Source of the DNA: JBMNMS01 sp050953445
Lineage (GTDB): Bacteria; Bacillota; Clostridia; Peptostreptococcales; Anaerovoracaceae
Assembly (NCBI GenBank): GCA_050953445.1
Contig: JBMNMS010000002.1
Span: forward strand, 62,001-126,000
DNA length: 64,000 bases
Direction of reading: 5' to 3'
This document shows, piece after piece, positions 55,194 through 64,000 of the stretch. The translations under genes and the position numbers were made by a program. Every line of letters starts with the position of its first letter. The first letter of the stretch is position 1. A model generated the notes under the pieces. It was given only the letters and a program-made list of their open reading frames with translations, searched no databases and was not told the DNA's origin.

Positions 55194-57284
55194 ATGAGAT
55201 TTACAGACTACAGAACTTTTCGGACTGCTTTAGGAGGTAGGCTACTTCAGGTCGAAATCGGAAAGGTGGCACAAATGGCAAATGGTGCTGTCTTGATCCG
55301 TTACGGCGATACGGTGGTAAACGTAACGGCAACCGCTTCTTCGGAGCCGAGGGCGGATATCGATTTCTTCCCTCTCTCCTGTGATTTTGAAGAAAAGATG
55401 TATGCGGCAGGGAAGATTCCCGGAGGATTTATAAAAAGGGAGGGGAGACCCTCGGAGAAGGCCATATTAAGTGCCCGTTTGATGGATAGACCCTTGCGGC
55501 CCCTTTTCCCGGAGGGCTTTTACAACGATGTTCAGGTCATTGCTACAGTGCTTTGCGTCGACCCTGATAATACGCCTGATATAGTAGCGATGATAGGTTC
55601 CTCCATAGCTCTTTCAATATCGGACATACCTTTCGATGGACCTACCGCCTCTGTTTTAATTGGGATGATAGATGGAAGGTTTATAATCAATCCAACCCTG
55701 GAGGAAAGGGAAAAAAGCGAGATGCATCTGGTGGTTTCCGGTACGAAGGATGCAATTATGATGGTTGAGGCCGGTGCCAATGAAATCTCTGAGGAAGTAA
55801 TGCTGGAAGCCATACTATTTGCCCATGAGGAAATAAAAAAGTTAGTAGATTTTATAGAGGAAATAGTGGCTGAGGTTGGTAAGCCTAAAATGGAGGTAAT
55901 CCTGTATAAAGTTCCTGAGGAAATAGAGGGAGCTGTAAAGGAATACGCTACGGAAAAAATGCGCAATGCCATACAGACTTTTGATAAACAGGAAAGGCTT
56001 GATAATATGGCAGCAGTGGAGGATGAGACGAAGGAACACTTTGAGGAAATTTTCCCTGACAACAAAAAGGACATTGGTAATGTCCTACAGTCGATAATAA
56101 AAGAACAGGTAAGAAGTTTAATATTGGACGACGGGGTGCGCCCGGATAACAGAAAGAATGATGAGATAAGGCCTATTTGGTGCGAAACCGGGTTGTTGCC
56201 CAGAACCCATGGAACGGGACTATTTACCAGGGGGCAGACTCAAGTTCTTTCGGTGGCTACTTTGGCTCCCCTTGGTGAATCACAGACTATAGATGGGATT
56301 TCTGAAGAAACAGAAAAGAGATATATGCATCATTACAACTTCCCGCCGTATAGCGTAGGTGAGGCAAGACCTATGAGGAGCCCGGGACGACGTGAAATCG
56401 GGCACGGAGCTTTGGCGGAAAGGGCATTAATCCCAGTTCTCCCTTCGGAGGAGGAGTTTCCTTATGCTATAAGGGTGGTTTCAGAGGTGCTTTCATCAAA
56501 CGGTAGTTCCAGCCAGGCCTCCGTATGCGGAAGCAGTCTTGCATTGATGGATGCAGGTGTACCTATAAAGGCTCCCGTTGCGGGAATAGCCATGGGACTT
56601 ATCAAGGGTGATGAAGAGGATAGGGTGGCAATACTAAGCGACATTCAGGGTATGGAGGACTTCTTAGGAGATATGGACTTTAAAGTTGCTGGCACCTCGA
56701 AAGGTATTACCGCAATCCAAATGGATATAAAGGTTCACGGATTATCAAAAGAGATACTCCAGGATGCATTGAAACAGGCTTATGAAGGTAGAATGTACAT
56801 TATGGGGAAGATGAACGAGGAATTGGCCGAGCCTAAGGAGAGCCTGTCACCCTATGCCCCCAGAATAATTTCTATGGTCATAGATCCGGATAAGATAAGG
56901 GTTGTTATAGGAAAAGGCGGTGCAACCATTAACCGCATCATCACGGAAACAGGAGCTAAGATAGACATTGATGACGACGGGATGGTTTCCATAGCATCTC
57001 CGGATATGGAAAGTGCTTTAAAGGCTCAAAAAGAAATAGAACTTCTCATAAGGGATGTGGAGATAGGGGAGATATATACGGGCAAGGTGACTAAGATTAT
57101 GGCTTTTGGTGCTTTTGTTGAGATTCTTCCCGGTAAGGAGGGGCTGCTCCATATATCCAAAATAGCAAAGGAAAGAATTGAAAAAGTTGAGGATGTTTTT
57201 AAGTTAGGGGATGAGGTAAGAGTAAGGGTTACGGAAATAGATAATCAAAACCGTATAAATCTTACAAGAAAAGAAATCCTTTAA
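55194..57284 (+). CDS. pnp: Polyribonucleotide nucleotidyltransferase (PNPase)
   Basis: Phosphorolytic 3'-5' exoribonuclease of RNA decay. 696 residues: RNase PH domain 1 (1-~145; SCDFEEKMYAAGKIPGGF, REGRPSEKAILSARLMDRPLRPLFP), a helical linker, RNase PH domain 2 (~310-545; GTGLFTRGQTQVLSV, RREIGHGALAERAL, MDFKVAGTSKGITAIQMDIK), KH (VVIGKGGATINRIITETGA) and S1 (IYTGKVTKIMAFGAFVEILPGKEGLLHIS). Domain composition and length are standard. CAGGAGG precedes the start. Confidence 0.97.
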   Translation: MRFTDYRTFRTALGGRLLQVEIGKVAQMANGAVLIRYGDTVVNVTATASSEPRADIDFFPLSCDFEEKMYAAGKIPGGFIKREGRPSEKAILSARLMDRPLRPLFPEGFYNDVQVIATVLCVDPDNTPDIVAMIGSSIALSISDIPFDGPTASVLIGMIDGRFIINPTLEEREKSEMHLVVSGTKDAIMMVEAGANEISEEVMLEAILFAHEEIKKLVDFIEEIVAEVGKPKMEVILYKVPEEIEGAVKEYATEKMRNAIQTFDKQERLDNMAAVEDETKEHFEEIFPDNKKDIGNVLQSIIKEQVRSLILDDGVRPDNRKNDEIRPIWCETGLLPRTHGTGLFTRGQTQVLSVATLAPLGESQTIDGISEETEKRYMHHYNFPPYSVGEARPMRSPGRREIGHGALAERALIPVLPSEEEFPYAIRVVSEVLSSNGSSSQASVCGSSLALMDAGVPIKAPVAGIAMGLIKGDEEDRVAILSDIQGMEDFLGDMDFKVAGTSKGITAIQMDIKVHGLSKEILQDALKQAYEGRMYIMGKMNEELAEPKESLSPYAPRIISMVIDPDKIRVVIGKGGATINRIITETGAKIDIDDDGMVSIASPDMESALKAQKEIELLIRDVEIGEIYTGKVTKIMAFGAFVEILPGKEGLLHISKIAKERIEKVEDVFKLGDEVRVRVTEIDNQNRINLTRKEIL

Positions 57285-57333
57285 CGTGATAGATTGGCAC
57301 CTTGGAGCATATATTGTTTCGGGGTGTTTTTTT

Positions 57334-58083
57334 ATGAATACAAAACGACTGATTGGCCTTTTAGCTGTTGCTTGCCTACTGTTTTGCGTAGTGCAGGTAG
57401 GGCTTCTGATGAAATGTCTGTTTGGAAAGGGAGAGGATAGTGGGGAGGCAGGATATGAATCTAAGGCTGTCTATGTTGAAGGAGAGGAGGATATTGTTAT
57501 AAGAAAGGGCAATGAGGAGGCAGACTGTTTAGCCCTTACCTGTAACGTGGATTGGGGCACAGAGGTAATCCCCCGAATGTTGAAAATATTTAAAGAAAAG
57601 CAGGTTAAAATCACCTTCTTTGTCAGCGGCAGATGGGCCGAAAACAATCCAAAGCTATTGCGAGAGATGTTTGTGGAGGGGCATGAAATACAAAGCCATG
57701 GATATGGACACAAATTATGCAGCAAGATAAGTTCGGAGGCGATTAAGGAGGAAATCGAAAGGACTGAAAATGCAATTTATAACGTACTTGGAGTTAAAAC
57801 CCATGTTTTTGCTCCGCCATCGGGTGATTATGATAAAAGAACCTTGGATATGTGCAGGGAGATGGGGTATCGGGTATCCTTGTGGTCTTCCGACACCATA
57901 GATTGGAGGGAAGGGTCTGGGGCAGAAATAATAAAGAAGCGGGTTTTGGATAAGCCTTTGGCCGGCGCAATAGTTTTGATGCATCCTAAGGAAGAAACGG
58001 TCAAGGCACTGCCTTCACTGATTGATGAAATCAAATTACAGGGGATAGGGATAGTACCCCTCAGCCAACTCATAGGTTATTAG
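57334..58083 (+). CDS. ylxY: YlxY-like polysaccharide deacetylase-fold protein
   Basis: Membrane-anchored NodB/CE4-fold protein, 249 residues. An N-terminal signal anchor (LIGLLAVACLLFCVVQVGLLM) leads to the NodB domain. Motif 1 is CNVDWG in place of TFDDG, motif 2 is QSHGYGH with the metal His pair, motif 3 is FAPPSGDYD (instead of RPPxG), and IVLMHP is motif 5. B. subtilis ylxY has the same place after pnp; some members are probably not active deacetylases, so activity is uncertain. ATG 57334 gives the expected signal; a GTG 16 codons earlier lies directly after pnp and lacks a ribosome site. Confidence 0.87.
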   Translation: MNTKRLIGLLAVACLLFCVVQVGLLMKCLFGKGEDSGEAGYESKAVYVEGEEDIVIRKGNEEADCLALTCNVDWGTEVIPRMLKIFKEKQVKITFFVSGRWAENNPKLLREMFVEGHEIQSHGYGHKLCSKISSEAIKEEIERTENAIYNVLGVKTHVFAPPSGDYDKRTLDMCREMGYRVSLWSSDTIDWREGSGAEIIKKRVLDKPLAGAIVLMHPKEETVKALPSLIDEIKLQGIGIVPLSQLIGY

Positions 58084-58162
58084 AAGTTTGCATTGCGGCA
58101 ATATGGAATTAAAGGTATACTATATGAAGCAGCAGCTCTATCAGAAGAAGGGAGTCTTAGTC

Positions 58163-58567
58163 ATGTTAAGCGATAAGCCCAGAACCATTTTTCTACTGGC
58201 TATAGTATATATCACTGCAATTGCCACCAGCTTGGGAATTGCACTATACTTTATAAAGAATATAGAAGGGAACCTGGGAATAAGACTGGGACTGGCGGCG
58301 TTGGTCATCGGAACAGTACATTTATTCATGCTTATAGGAATGATAAAAGAAAAGCAATGGGGCTATGAATTGATTCAGGTAATGAGTAAATTCTTTTTAA
58401 TTGCAAGTGGTTTGGGGGCAGCGCCCTTATTTTTGGCACCCAAATCTTCCTGGCCCTTAATTTTTGTAATTATGCTGGCCTACTACGGATATAAAAAAGC
58501 CAACTCCAATGAATTTAAGGAGTATTTTGGCAGGGATCCTGAACCAGAACAGCTAACCCATTTATAA
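58163..58567 (+). CDS. Small multi-pass membrane protein of unknown function
   Basis: 134 residues with four predicted membrane segments (TIFLLAIVYITAIATSLGIALYF, LGLAALVIGTVHLFMLIGMI, KFFLIASGLGAAPLFLA, WPLIFVIMLAYYGY) and a hydrophilic Glu-rich tail. I do not recognise the family. The start at 58163 is chosen for AAGGGAG 8 nt upstream; earlier in-frame starts have no site. It is inserted between ylxY and the M16 peptidase, which are adjacent in B. subtilis, and is same-strand with tight spacing to the peptidase (1 bp). Confidence 0.75.
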   Translation: MLSDKPRTIFLLAIVYITAIATSLGIALYFIKNIEGNLGIRLGLAALVIGTVHLFMLIGMIKEKQWGYELIQVMSKFFLIASGLGAAPLFLAPKSSWPLIFVIMLAYYGYKKANSNEFKEYFGRDPEPEQLTHL

Positions 58568-58568
58568 G

Positions 58569-59858
58569 ATGCAACAACAGGAACAAAAAAGAAGAAAGGC
58601 AAAAACAGAATACATGGTAGTTAAAAGAAAGCTAAGCAACGGAATTAGAGTCGTCATCGAACCCATATCTCATGTTCAATCAGCGGCCATGGGGATTTGG
58701 GTCAGAGCTGGATCCATTGATGAAAATGAAAAGAATTCGGGGATTTCACATTTTATTGAGCACATGATGTTTAAGGGAACAGAGAATAGGAGTGCGAAAA
58801 GGATTGCGGAGGATATCGACTGGATAGGAGGACACATAAATGCCTTTACAGGCAAAGAGGCCACCTGTTACTACGTGAAGGTTTTAGGCAGCAACCTGTA
58901 TGAAGCCTGCGATGTCGTGACGGATATGTTTTTGAAATCTCAATTCGATCCTGTGGAAATGGAAAAAGAAAAGGATGTAATATACGAGGAAATAAAGATG
59001 CTGGAGGATTCCCCTGAGGATGATGTGCATGATATATTGGGGGAAGCGGTATTTCGGGGAACTCTTTTGGAACGTCCCGTCATAGGCACACCCCAATCCT
59101 TGTATGGAATAAATAGGGAGGACATCCTATCTTATATAGACCGGGAGTATACGGCAGATCATATAGTTGTTGCCGTTGCGGGTGCGGTGGATCCGGACAG
59201 ATTCTGTCAGTATTTTGAAGAAAAGTTACAGGGGTTAACCAGGTTTAAAAGTGAAAAGTCAAAACCCGAATTTTTAAAAATACCGGAGTTCAATGTAAAG
59301 GTAAAGGATGTGGAACAATCCCATATTTGTATTGGTTTGCCCTCTGTTGAATTGGACGGGCCTCTATATTATCCCATGATTCTATTGAGCAGCATAATGG
59401 GGGGAAGTATGAGCTCGCGCCTGTTTCAAAAGGTGAGGGAGGAAAAGGGATTGGCCTATTCAGTATATTCTATTTCTCATTCTTATGTGGATACGGGGAT
59501 TTTCAGCATCTATGCAGGTGTAAGCCACAAAAAGGTGGAGGAAGCAATGAATGCTATAAAGGGGGAGCTGGAGGCCTTAAAGAGGGGTGGAGTTACTGCG
59601 GATGAACTCCACAAAGTGAAGGAACAGATGAAGAGCAGTTTTATTTTCGGCCAGGAAAGCGTAAATAGCAGAATGTTTTCAATAGGGAGGTCAGAGTTGT
59701 TGCTATCAAGAATTCGTAGTCCTCAGGAAACATTGGAGAAAATTGATGCTGTGACTATGGATGATATAGCCGCTGTGGCTGCTGGTATTGTAGATGTAGA
59801 ACGTTACTCGGTAGCCCTTATCACCAATAAGGACAGGGATCTAAAAAAAATGATGTAA
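58569..59858 (+). CDS. M16-family zinc metalloprotease (MlpA/YmxG-like)
   Basis: Single-chain insulinase/processing-peptidase homologue of 429 residues. The inverted zinc motif is HFIEH (near 58-62) with the third ligand Glu in YEEIKMLED (near 135), and the C-terminal M16 half contains RLFQKVREEKGLAYSVYS, the R/Y substrate loop motif. The position downstream of pnp-ylxY matches B. subtilis mlpA (ymxG). Start at 58569 is provisional: ATG 58614 is also in frame and gives the usual MVVKRKLSNG end. Confidence 0.92.
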   Translation: MQQQEQKRRKAKTEYMVVKRKLSNGIRVVIEPISHVQSAAMGIWVRAGSIDENEKNSGISHFIEHMMFKGTENRSAKRIAEDIDWIGGHINAFTGKEATCYYVKVLGSNLYEACDVVTDMFLKSQFDPVEMEKEKDVIYEEIKMLEDSPEDDVHDILGEAVFRGTLLERPVIGTPQSLYGINREDILSYIDREYTADHIVVAVAGAVDPDRFCQYFEEKLQGLTRFKSEKSKPEFLKIPEFNVKVKDVEQSHICIGLPSVELDGPLYYPMILLSSIMGGSMSSRLFQKVREEKGLAYSVYSISHSYVDTGIFSIYAGVSHKKVEEAMNAIKGELEALKRGGVTADELHKVKEQMKSSFIFGQESVNSRMFSIGRSELLLSRIRSPQETLEKIDAVTMDDIAAVAAGIVDVERYSVALITNKDRDLKKMM

Positions 59859-59871
59859 CAGGTAAGACTAT

Positions 59872-60306
59872 ATGGAAAAGATTAAAATCAGGTATTTAAA
59901 TGATAAGATAGAAAAACTGAGATATATTGATGGCAAAAGTGATTGGATTGATCTGCGTGCAGCGGAGGACGTCTGTATGAAGAAGGGTGAATACAGGCTC
60001 ATATCATTAGGGGTTGCCATGGAATTGCCTAAAGGTTATGAGGCACTTATTTTGCCCAGGAGTAGCACATTTAAGAACTTTGGAATAATCCAGGTCAATC
60101 ACTGTGGTGTAATAGACGAAAGCTATTGCTCCAATGATGACGTGTGGATGTTTCCGGCTTTGGCTTTGAGAGATACCAGGATACAAACCAATGACAGGAT
60201 ATGTCAATTTCGCATCATCCGGCATCAACCAACCATATCCTTTGAAGAGGTGAAGGATTTAGGTCATGATTCCCGTGGAGGATTTGGAAGTACGGGTATC
60301 GGATAA
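59872..60306 (+). CDS. dut: Deoxyuridine 5'-triphosphate nucleotidohydrolase
   Basis: Trimeric dUTPase that hydrolyses dUTP to dUMP and PPi, supplying dTMP synthesis and keeping uracil out of DNA. 144 residues with all five motifs: IDLRAAED (I), LPRSST (II), NHCGVIDESY (III), NDRICQFRI (IV) and SRGGFGSTG (V). The lysine-rich phage-type insertion is absent; this looks chromosomal. AGGTAAG precedes the start. Confidence 0.94.
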   Translation: MEKIKIRYLNDKIEKLRYIDGKSDWIDLRAAEDVCMKKGEYRLISLGVAMELPKGYEALILPRSSTFKNFGIIQVNHCGVIDESYCSNDDVWMFPALALRDTRIQTNDRICQFRIIRHQPTISFEEVKDLGHDSRGGFGSTGIG

Positions 60307-60366
60307 AGACACACATATAGGTCGCTTCCGCATATACTGCAATAGATAAATGCGGGAGGAATTGGG

Positions 60367-61599
60367 ATGAATGATTTAAGGCTTTATGAAGAATTGGCGA
60401 AGGTTAACAGACGGGTAAGACCGGAACGAGTTTTATTTGCCAAGGGAGCCGGTGCCTGGGGCAAATTTTTCTCCTATATGAATATGGAGGATTATACCGT
60501 AGCCGACTTTCTGTGCAACACAAATATGGAGACCCCTGTTTTTGTAAGGTTTTCATTAGAGTCGGGGGGTAGGGGGGCGGCGGATACCATCAGGGACAAC
60601 CGTGGTTTTGCGGTCAGGTTCTACTCTGAAGAGGGTAATTATGATTTAATGGGCATTAGCTTGCCCGTTTTTTATATTTCAAATGCCGGAAAAATGATGG
60701 AGTTGATTTGTGCCTTAAAGCCATCTATGAAAACAAATATCCGTGATCCGGAGATATTTTGGAGATTTTATGCTGATAATCCGGAAGCCATTCATCTCAT
60801 TACATGGCTGTATACGGATTCCGGTACTGTAAAAAGCTATCGAACTATGGCAGGATATGGTGTAATACCGCATCTTTGGATCGGCAGGGATGGGACTAAA
60901 CACCTGGTTCGTAGTCGCTGGCGCCCTATGGCAGGTGAAAAAACAATAAGCAGCAATGAGGCAGAATTTTTGGCAGGCTTTGATCCGGATGTGGCGGGAA
61001 GAGACCTTTATAACGCTTTGGATGAGGGGGTTCCCATAGAATACGAATTAGAAATTCAGATGGCTCCCCTGGAATTGGCCTTGCAATCTGAATTGGATCT
61101 GCTAAATCCTACTCTGATTTGGGAGGATAAAAAGTTTCCTCCATTAAAGGTTGGAAAGATGATTTTGGAAGATGGGCCTGAAGACTACGAAGAAGAAGTC
61201 GAAGGCATAGGGTTTTCCCCCGGCAATCTGGTCAGGGGAATAAACCTTACAGGAGATCCCATCGGAGCAATGTGTGCTTTTGCGTGCAGAGATAGTCATT
61301 TTAATCGATTGGGCAGGGACTATGGGAAAATGGCTGTTAATACTTCAAAGACTGCAAGCATCGATGAAAGTGAAAAGATAGGAATTGTGCCGTCTATTAA
61401 AGGATCTTTGGAAAAAACAATAGAACAGGCAGGGGAGAGACTGAAAAGTATGGGGTTAGAGGCCAGAAGAACTCTGGCTCTGACCATTGCCCAGGAAATT
61501 CTATTTATCGATGAAAGGATACAATGGGAAATTGTAGGTCATTTCAATAGGGTTCATGAAGGTTTTGCCAATATGGTTGCAGGGCGGATAGGCATATAG
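60367..61599 (+). CDS. Catalase-fold protein lacking catalytic His and heme-ligand Tyr
   Basis: 410 residues with clear catalase similarity along its length (PERV-FAKGAGA, TPVFVRFS, RDNRGFAVRFYSEEGNYDLMG, SYRTMAGYGV, GRDLYNALDEG, GFSPGNLV, RDSHFNRLG). The essential distal His of the signature ERxxH is Phe (F24 in ERVLFAKG), the distal GNN Asn pair is I97-S98, and the proximal signature RxFxYxD is C303-A-F-A-C307-R-D, so both the Arg and heme-ligating Tyr are Cys. Normal catalase chemistry is therefore not expected; a Cys-ligated heme, a non-heme role or a peroxide sensor are possible. GGGAGG precedes the start. Confidence 0.85.
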   Translation: MNDLRLYEELAKVNRRVRPERVLFAKGAGAWGKFFSYMNMEDYTVADFLCNTNMETPVFVRFSLESGGRGAADTIRDNRGFAVRFYSEEGNYDLMGISLPVFYISNAGKMMELICALKPSMKTNIRDPEIFWRFYADNPEAIHLITWLYTDSGTVKSYRTMAGYGVIPHLWIGRDGTKHLVRSRWRPMAGEKTISSNEAEFLAGFDPDVAGRDLYNALDEGVPIEYELEIQMAPLELALQSELDLLNPTLIWEDKKFPPLKVGKMILEDGPEDYEEEVEGIGFSPGNLVRGINLTGDPIGAMCAFACRDSHFNRLGRDYGKMAVNTSKTASIDESEKIGIVPSIKGSLEKTIEQAGERLKSMGLEARRTLALTIAQEILFIDERIQWEIVGHFNRVHEGFANMVAGRIGI

Positions 61600-61664
61600 T
61601 AAAATGCAAAGGGAATAAAATCCGGCGTAAAAAGGAAAAAAAACAGAAGAAAGATGAAGATAAA

Positions 61665-62675
61665 ATGGTTTTGAGGGAGGACATAGAGAAAAGGGAATAC
61701 CAGCTACTGTCATCGAAAGGGGCAAAAGCTGCTGAAAGCCGGGGACGGGAAAGGTTGGAGGATAAATGTCCAACCAGAACTGATTTTCAACGGGATAGAG
61801 ACCGAATTATTCATTCTAAGGCTTTTAGAAGGTTGATGCATAAGACCCAGGTGTTTTTGGCTCCTGAAGGGGATCACTACCGGACGAGACTGACCCATAC
61901 TCTGGAGGTTTCTCAAATCAGTAGAACTATTGCAAGAATCCTGTCATTAAATGAAGATTTGACCGAGGCTATTGCCCTTGGCCACGATCTTGGACATACT
62001 CCTTTTGGGCACAGTGGTGAGGACATACTAAACAGGCTGCATCCCCCGGGCTTTAAGCATAATATTCAAAGCTTACGGGTTGTCTGTCACCTGGAGAAGA
62101 TCGATGGTCGTAGGGGGATGAATTTAACGTGGGAAGTTCGCGATGGCATTCTAAACCACACTGGAAAAGGGATTCCATCGACCATGGAAGGACAGATTAT
62201 TAGATTCAGCGATCGCATAGCATATATAAATCACGATATCGATGATGCCTTGAGAAGTGGTGTCATAGGAGAAGGGGATTTGCCAAAGGATTGCATTAAA
62301 GTTTTGGGAAACAGCCACAGAGTCAGAATAGATACGCTGGTGAAAGATCTTACGGAGAATAGCTGGGGAAAGGACAAATTGACCCTCAGTGAAGAAAAGA
62401 ACTTTTATGTGGACAAACTTCGCAAATTCATGTTTGAAAATGTTTATCACAGTAAAAAGGTAAAAAGGGATGAGGAATTGGAAAAGATAGAGGCGATAAT
62501 CACATCCCTGTATGAGCATTACAAAAAGGATCCCCAAAGGCTACCCCAAGAAAAAAGGGATATGATCGATATATGGGGTACAGAGGAGGTTATTAAGGAT
62601 CATATTGCAGGAATGACAGATCGCTATGCCATTAAAATGTTTAAGGAAATATATGTGCCAAAGGGCTGGGAATAA
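61665..62675 (+). CDS. dgt: Deoxyguanosinetriphosphate triphosphohydrolase-like HD protein
   Basis: HD-domain dNTPase of 336 residues; family members release tripolyphosphate from dGTP or other dNTPs. RDRIIHSKAFRRLMHKTQVF and THTLEVSQISR (metal His), then LGHDLGHTPFGHSGE (the HD pair), and INHDIDDALRSG are the diagnostic blocks. It is shorter than E. coli Dgt (505) and matches the Bacillota short form that is often next to dnaG. The ribosome site (AGATGAAG) is weak. Confidence 0.9.
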   Translation: MVLREDIEKREYQLLSSKGAKAAESRGRERLEDKCPTRTDFQRDRDRIIHSKAFRRLMHKTQVFLAPEGDHYRTRLTHTLEVSQISRTIARILSLNEDLTEAIALGHDLGHTPFGHSGEDILNRLHPPGFKHNIQSLRVVCHLEKIDGRRGMNLTWEVRDGILNHTGKGIPSTMEGQIIRFSDRIAYINHDIDDALRSGVIGEGDLPKDCIKVLGNSHRVRIDTLVKDLTENSWGKDKLTLSEEKNFYVDKLRKFMFENVYHSKKVKRDEELEKIEAIITSLYEHYKKDPQRLPQEKRDMIDIWGTEEVIKDHIAGMTDRYAIKMFKEIYVPKGWE

Positions 62676-62759
62676 TTTTAAAAATAAAAAAGTAAAAAGG
62701 CTTTTTTGTCGAATAAGATATAGTAGGCATTTTATGTTGGGGTAATGAGTTGATTGTCG

Positions 62760-64000
62760 ATGACGTTTAATAGAATAATTGAAGAAATTAAAAGCAGGTG
62801 TAATATCATAGATGTGGTGGGGCGCTATGTGGTTTTGAAAAAAGCAGGGAACAACCATAAGGGTCTATGCCCTTTTCACAATGAAAAGACACCTTCTTTT
62901 ATGGTTTCCGAGGACAAGCAGATTTTCACATGCTTTGGATGTGGTGCCACCGGTGACGTAATTGAATTCGTTCAAAGGATGGATAACATCAATTTCCGTG
63001 AAGCCATAGAAAAATTAGCTGAAGAATATGGAATAGAGACAGAAACTATTAGCTTTAGCGGCAACGACAAAAAAAAGGCCTTCCATGATATAAATCGGCG
63101 GGCTGCATCATATTTCTATTCAAAGTTAAGGCAGCCTGGCAGCGAAGGATACGAATATATGATAGGGCGGGGTATCGGGCCGGATATTCTGCGCAAGTTC
63201 GGGATAGGTTATGCTGATAATAATTGGGATGGTCTTTACAATCATCTGATGAGTGAAGGGATTCCTCGGGAAGACCTTTTGACTCTTGGCCTCATATCAA
63301 ATTCAAAGGGCAAGTATTATGATAGGTTTAGGGGCAGAATTATCTTCCCTATAATCAATACCAGAGGATTGGTTATAGGCTTCGGTGGAAGAGCCATAGG
63401 GGATGGAGTTCCAAAGTATCTCAATTCGCCTGAATCTCCTGTTTTTATGAAAAAAAACAATCTTTATGGTTTAAACTTGACAAGACAGGATATAAATAGA
63501 GAAGATTATGCTATTTTGGTAGAAGGCTATATGGATGTGATATCCCTCTATAGTCATGGCATAAGAAATGTGGCAGCATCTCTGGGAACCGCATTGACGG
63601 AAAGCCAGGCGGAAATGCTAAAAAGATATACTGAAAATGTGGTTCTTGCTTACGATGGTGATAGCGCCGGGCAGGCTGCGGCCTTACGTGGAATGGATGT
63701 GCTTAACCGGGTAGGATGCAAGGTGCGGGTTCTCACCATGGAAGATGGTGATGCAAAGGATCCGGATGATTATATCAAAAGTTTTGGCAGGGAAGCATTC
63801 CGCCGGTTGGTGAAGGAAGCAAAGCCTGCAATTAGGTTTAGGCTGGATTTATTAAAAATGCAGGAGAATATGGGTACAGCTGAAGGAAGCGTAGCTTTTT
63901 TGAAAAAGGCTGCCGGAGTGCTGAGGGATTTGTCGCCCGTGGAAGCCGATGTGTATATTAAAGGTGTTTCAGCGGAAACAGGCATATCGGAGGGTGCGAT
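62760..64000 (+). CDS. dnaG: DNA primase DnaG (3' end outside window)
   Basis: Primase that makes RNA primers at the replication fork; about 413 codons are visible. CHC2 zinc finger C37-x2-H40-x17-C58-x2-C61 (CPFHNEKTP...FTCFGCGATGD), primase N-domain with YDRFRGRIIFPI and GRAIGDGVPKYLNSPESP, and the Toprim domain with VEGYMDV and AYDGDSAG. The C-terminal helicase-binding domain lies beyond the right edge. Start at ATG 62760; TTG 62754 is an alternative closer to the GGGGT site. Likely followed outside by rpoD, the macromolecular-synthesis arrangement. Confidence 0.95.
   Translation, partial: MTFNRIIEEIKSRCNIIDVVGRYVVLKKAGNNHKGLCPFHNEKTPSFMVSEDKQIFTCFGCGATGDVIEFVQRMDNINFREAIEKLAEEYGIETETISFSGNDKKKAFHDINRRAASYFYSKLRQPGSEGYEYMIGRGIGPDILRKFGIGYADNNWDGLYNHLMSEGIPREDLLTLGLISNSKGKYYDRFRGRIIFPIINTRGLVIGFGGRAIGDGVPKYLNSPESPVFMKKNNLYGLNLTRQDINREDYAILVEGYMDVISLYSHGIRNVAASLGTALTESQAEMLKRYTENVVLAYDGDSAGQAAALRGMDVLNRVGCKVRVLTMEDGDAKDPDDYIKSFGREAFRRLVKEAKPAIRFRLDLLKMQENMGTAEGSVAFLKKAAGVLRDLSPVEADVYIKGVSAETGISEGA

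Noticed and set aside
62690..62760. Sigma-H promoter before dnaG
   Set aside because: AAGGCTT and GAAT occur but the spacing is about 10 bp too short.

Overview
This window is a chromosomal segment of a low-to-moderate GC, Gram-positive anaerobe of the class Clostridia (Bacillota). The evidence is strong AGGAGG-type ribosome binding sites, a Firmicutes-type rRNA operon, AddA, the CTC form of L25, RqcH, a two-part (non-permuted) tmRNA, a sortase-anchored surface protein with an SPRTG signal, and Bacillota gene order in rimP-nusA-ylxR-ylxQ-infB-rbfA-nrnA-truB-ribF-rpsO-pnp-ylxY-M16 peptidase. The 16S text looks clostridial, possibly near Family XIII, but I cannot place a genus by eye. No phage, insertion sequence, plasmid or CRISPR signature is visible.

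Layout. 1-4 kb: 3' part of addA and an NhaC-type antiporter. 4.2-9.96 kb: one rRNA operon (tandem promoters, 16S, tRNA-Ile, 23S, 5S, tRNA-Glu, tRNA-Leu, terminator). 10-34.3 kb: the accessory part of the window, a dense signalling island. It has an EAL protein with a degenerate GGDEF domain, two paralogous PAS/GGDEF-like/HD-GYP proteins, one canonical GGDEF diguanylate cyclase with an I-site, two chemoreceptors, a double-kinase hybrid sensor overlapping a REC-BTAD regulator, and a 1,421-residue cell-wall-anchored adhesin. L25 and a ferredoxin-cupin pair are embedded in it. 34.4-39.2 kb, mostly minus strand: ZupT-like transporter, acetyltransferase, tmRNA, nitroreductase, a candidate 6S-like RNA and rqcH. 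39.3-46 kb: yicC, a three-gene ABC export-type system, gmk, rpoZ, tcdA. 46.2-57.3 kb: the nusA-infB translation operon through pnp. 57.3-64 kb: ylxY, a small membrane protein, M16 peptidase, dut, a catalase-fold protein that has lost the catalytic and heme-ligand residues, dgt, and the 5' part of dnaG.

How the genes may work together. The 10-34 kb block can be read as one circuit: diguanylate cyclase and phosphodiesterases set c-di-GMP, chemoreceptors and the hybrid kinase sense envelope or extracellular signals, and the BTAD regulator switches on the adhesin. The best support for the last step is directly visible. The adhesin promoter has two TTCAGA-type heptamers at exactly 11-bp spacing, with the downstream one exactly 8 bp from a TATAAT box and no good -35. 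That is the textbook geometry of SARP/BTAD-activated promoters, and the REC-BTAD gene is immediately upstream. Other leads are a riboswitch-like leader before the first HD-GYP gene, a Crp/Fnr-like palindrome centred at -41.5 of the ferredoxin-cupin operon, an unannotated ~190-nt RNA between a promoter and a terminator, and the catalase homologue in which Arg and Tyr of the heme signature are both Cys. All functions are inferred from sequence reading; no database search was run.
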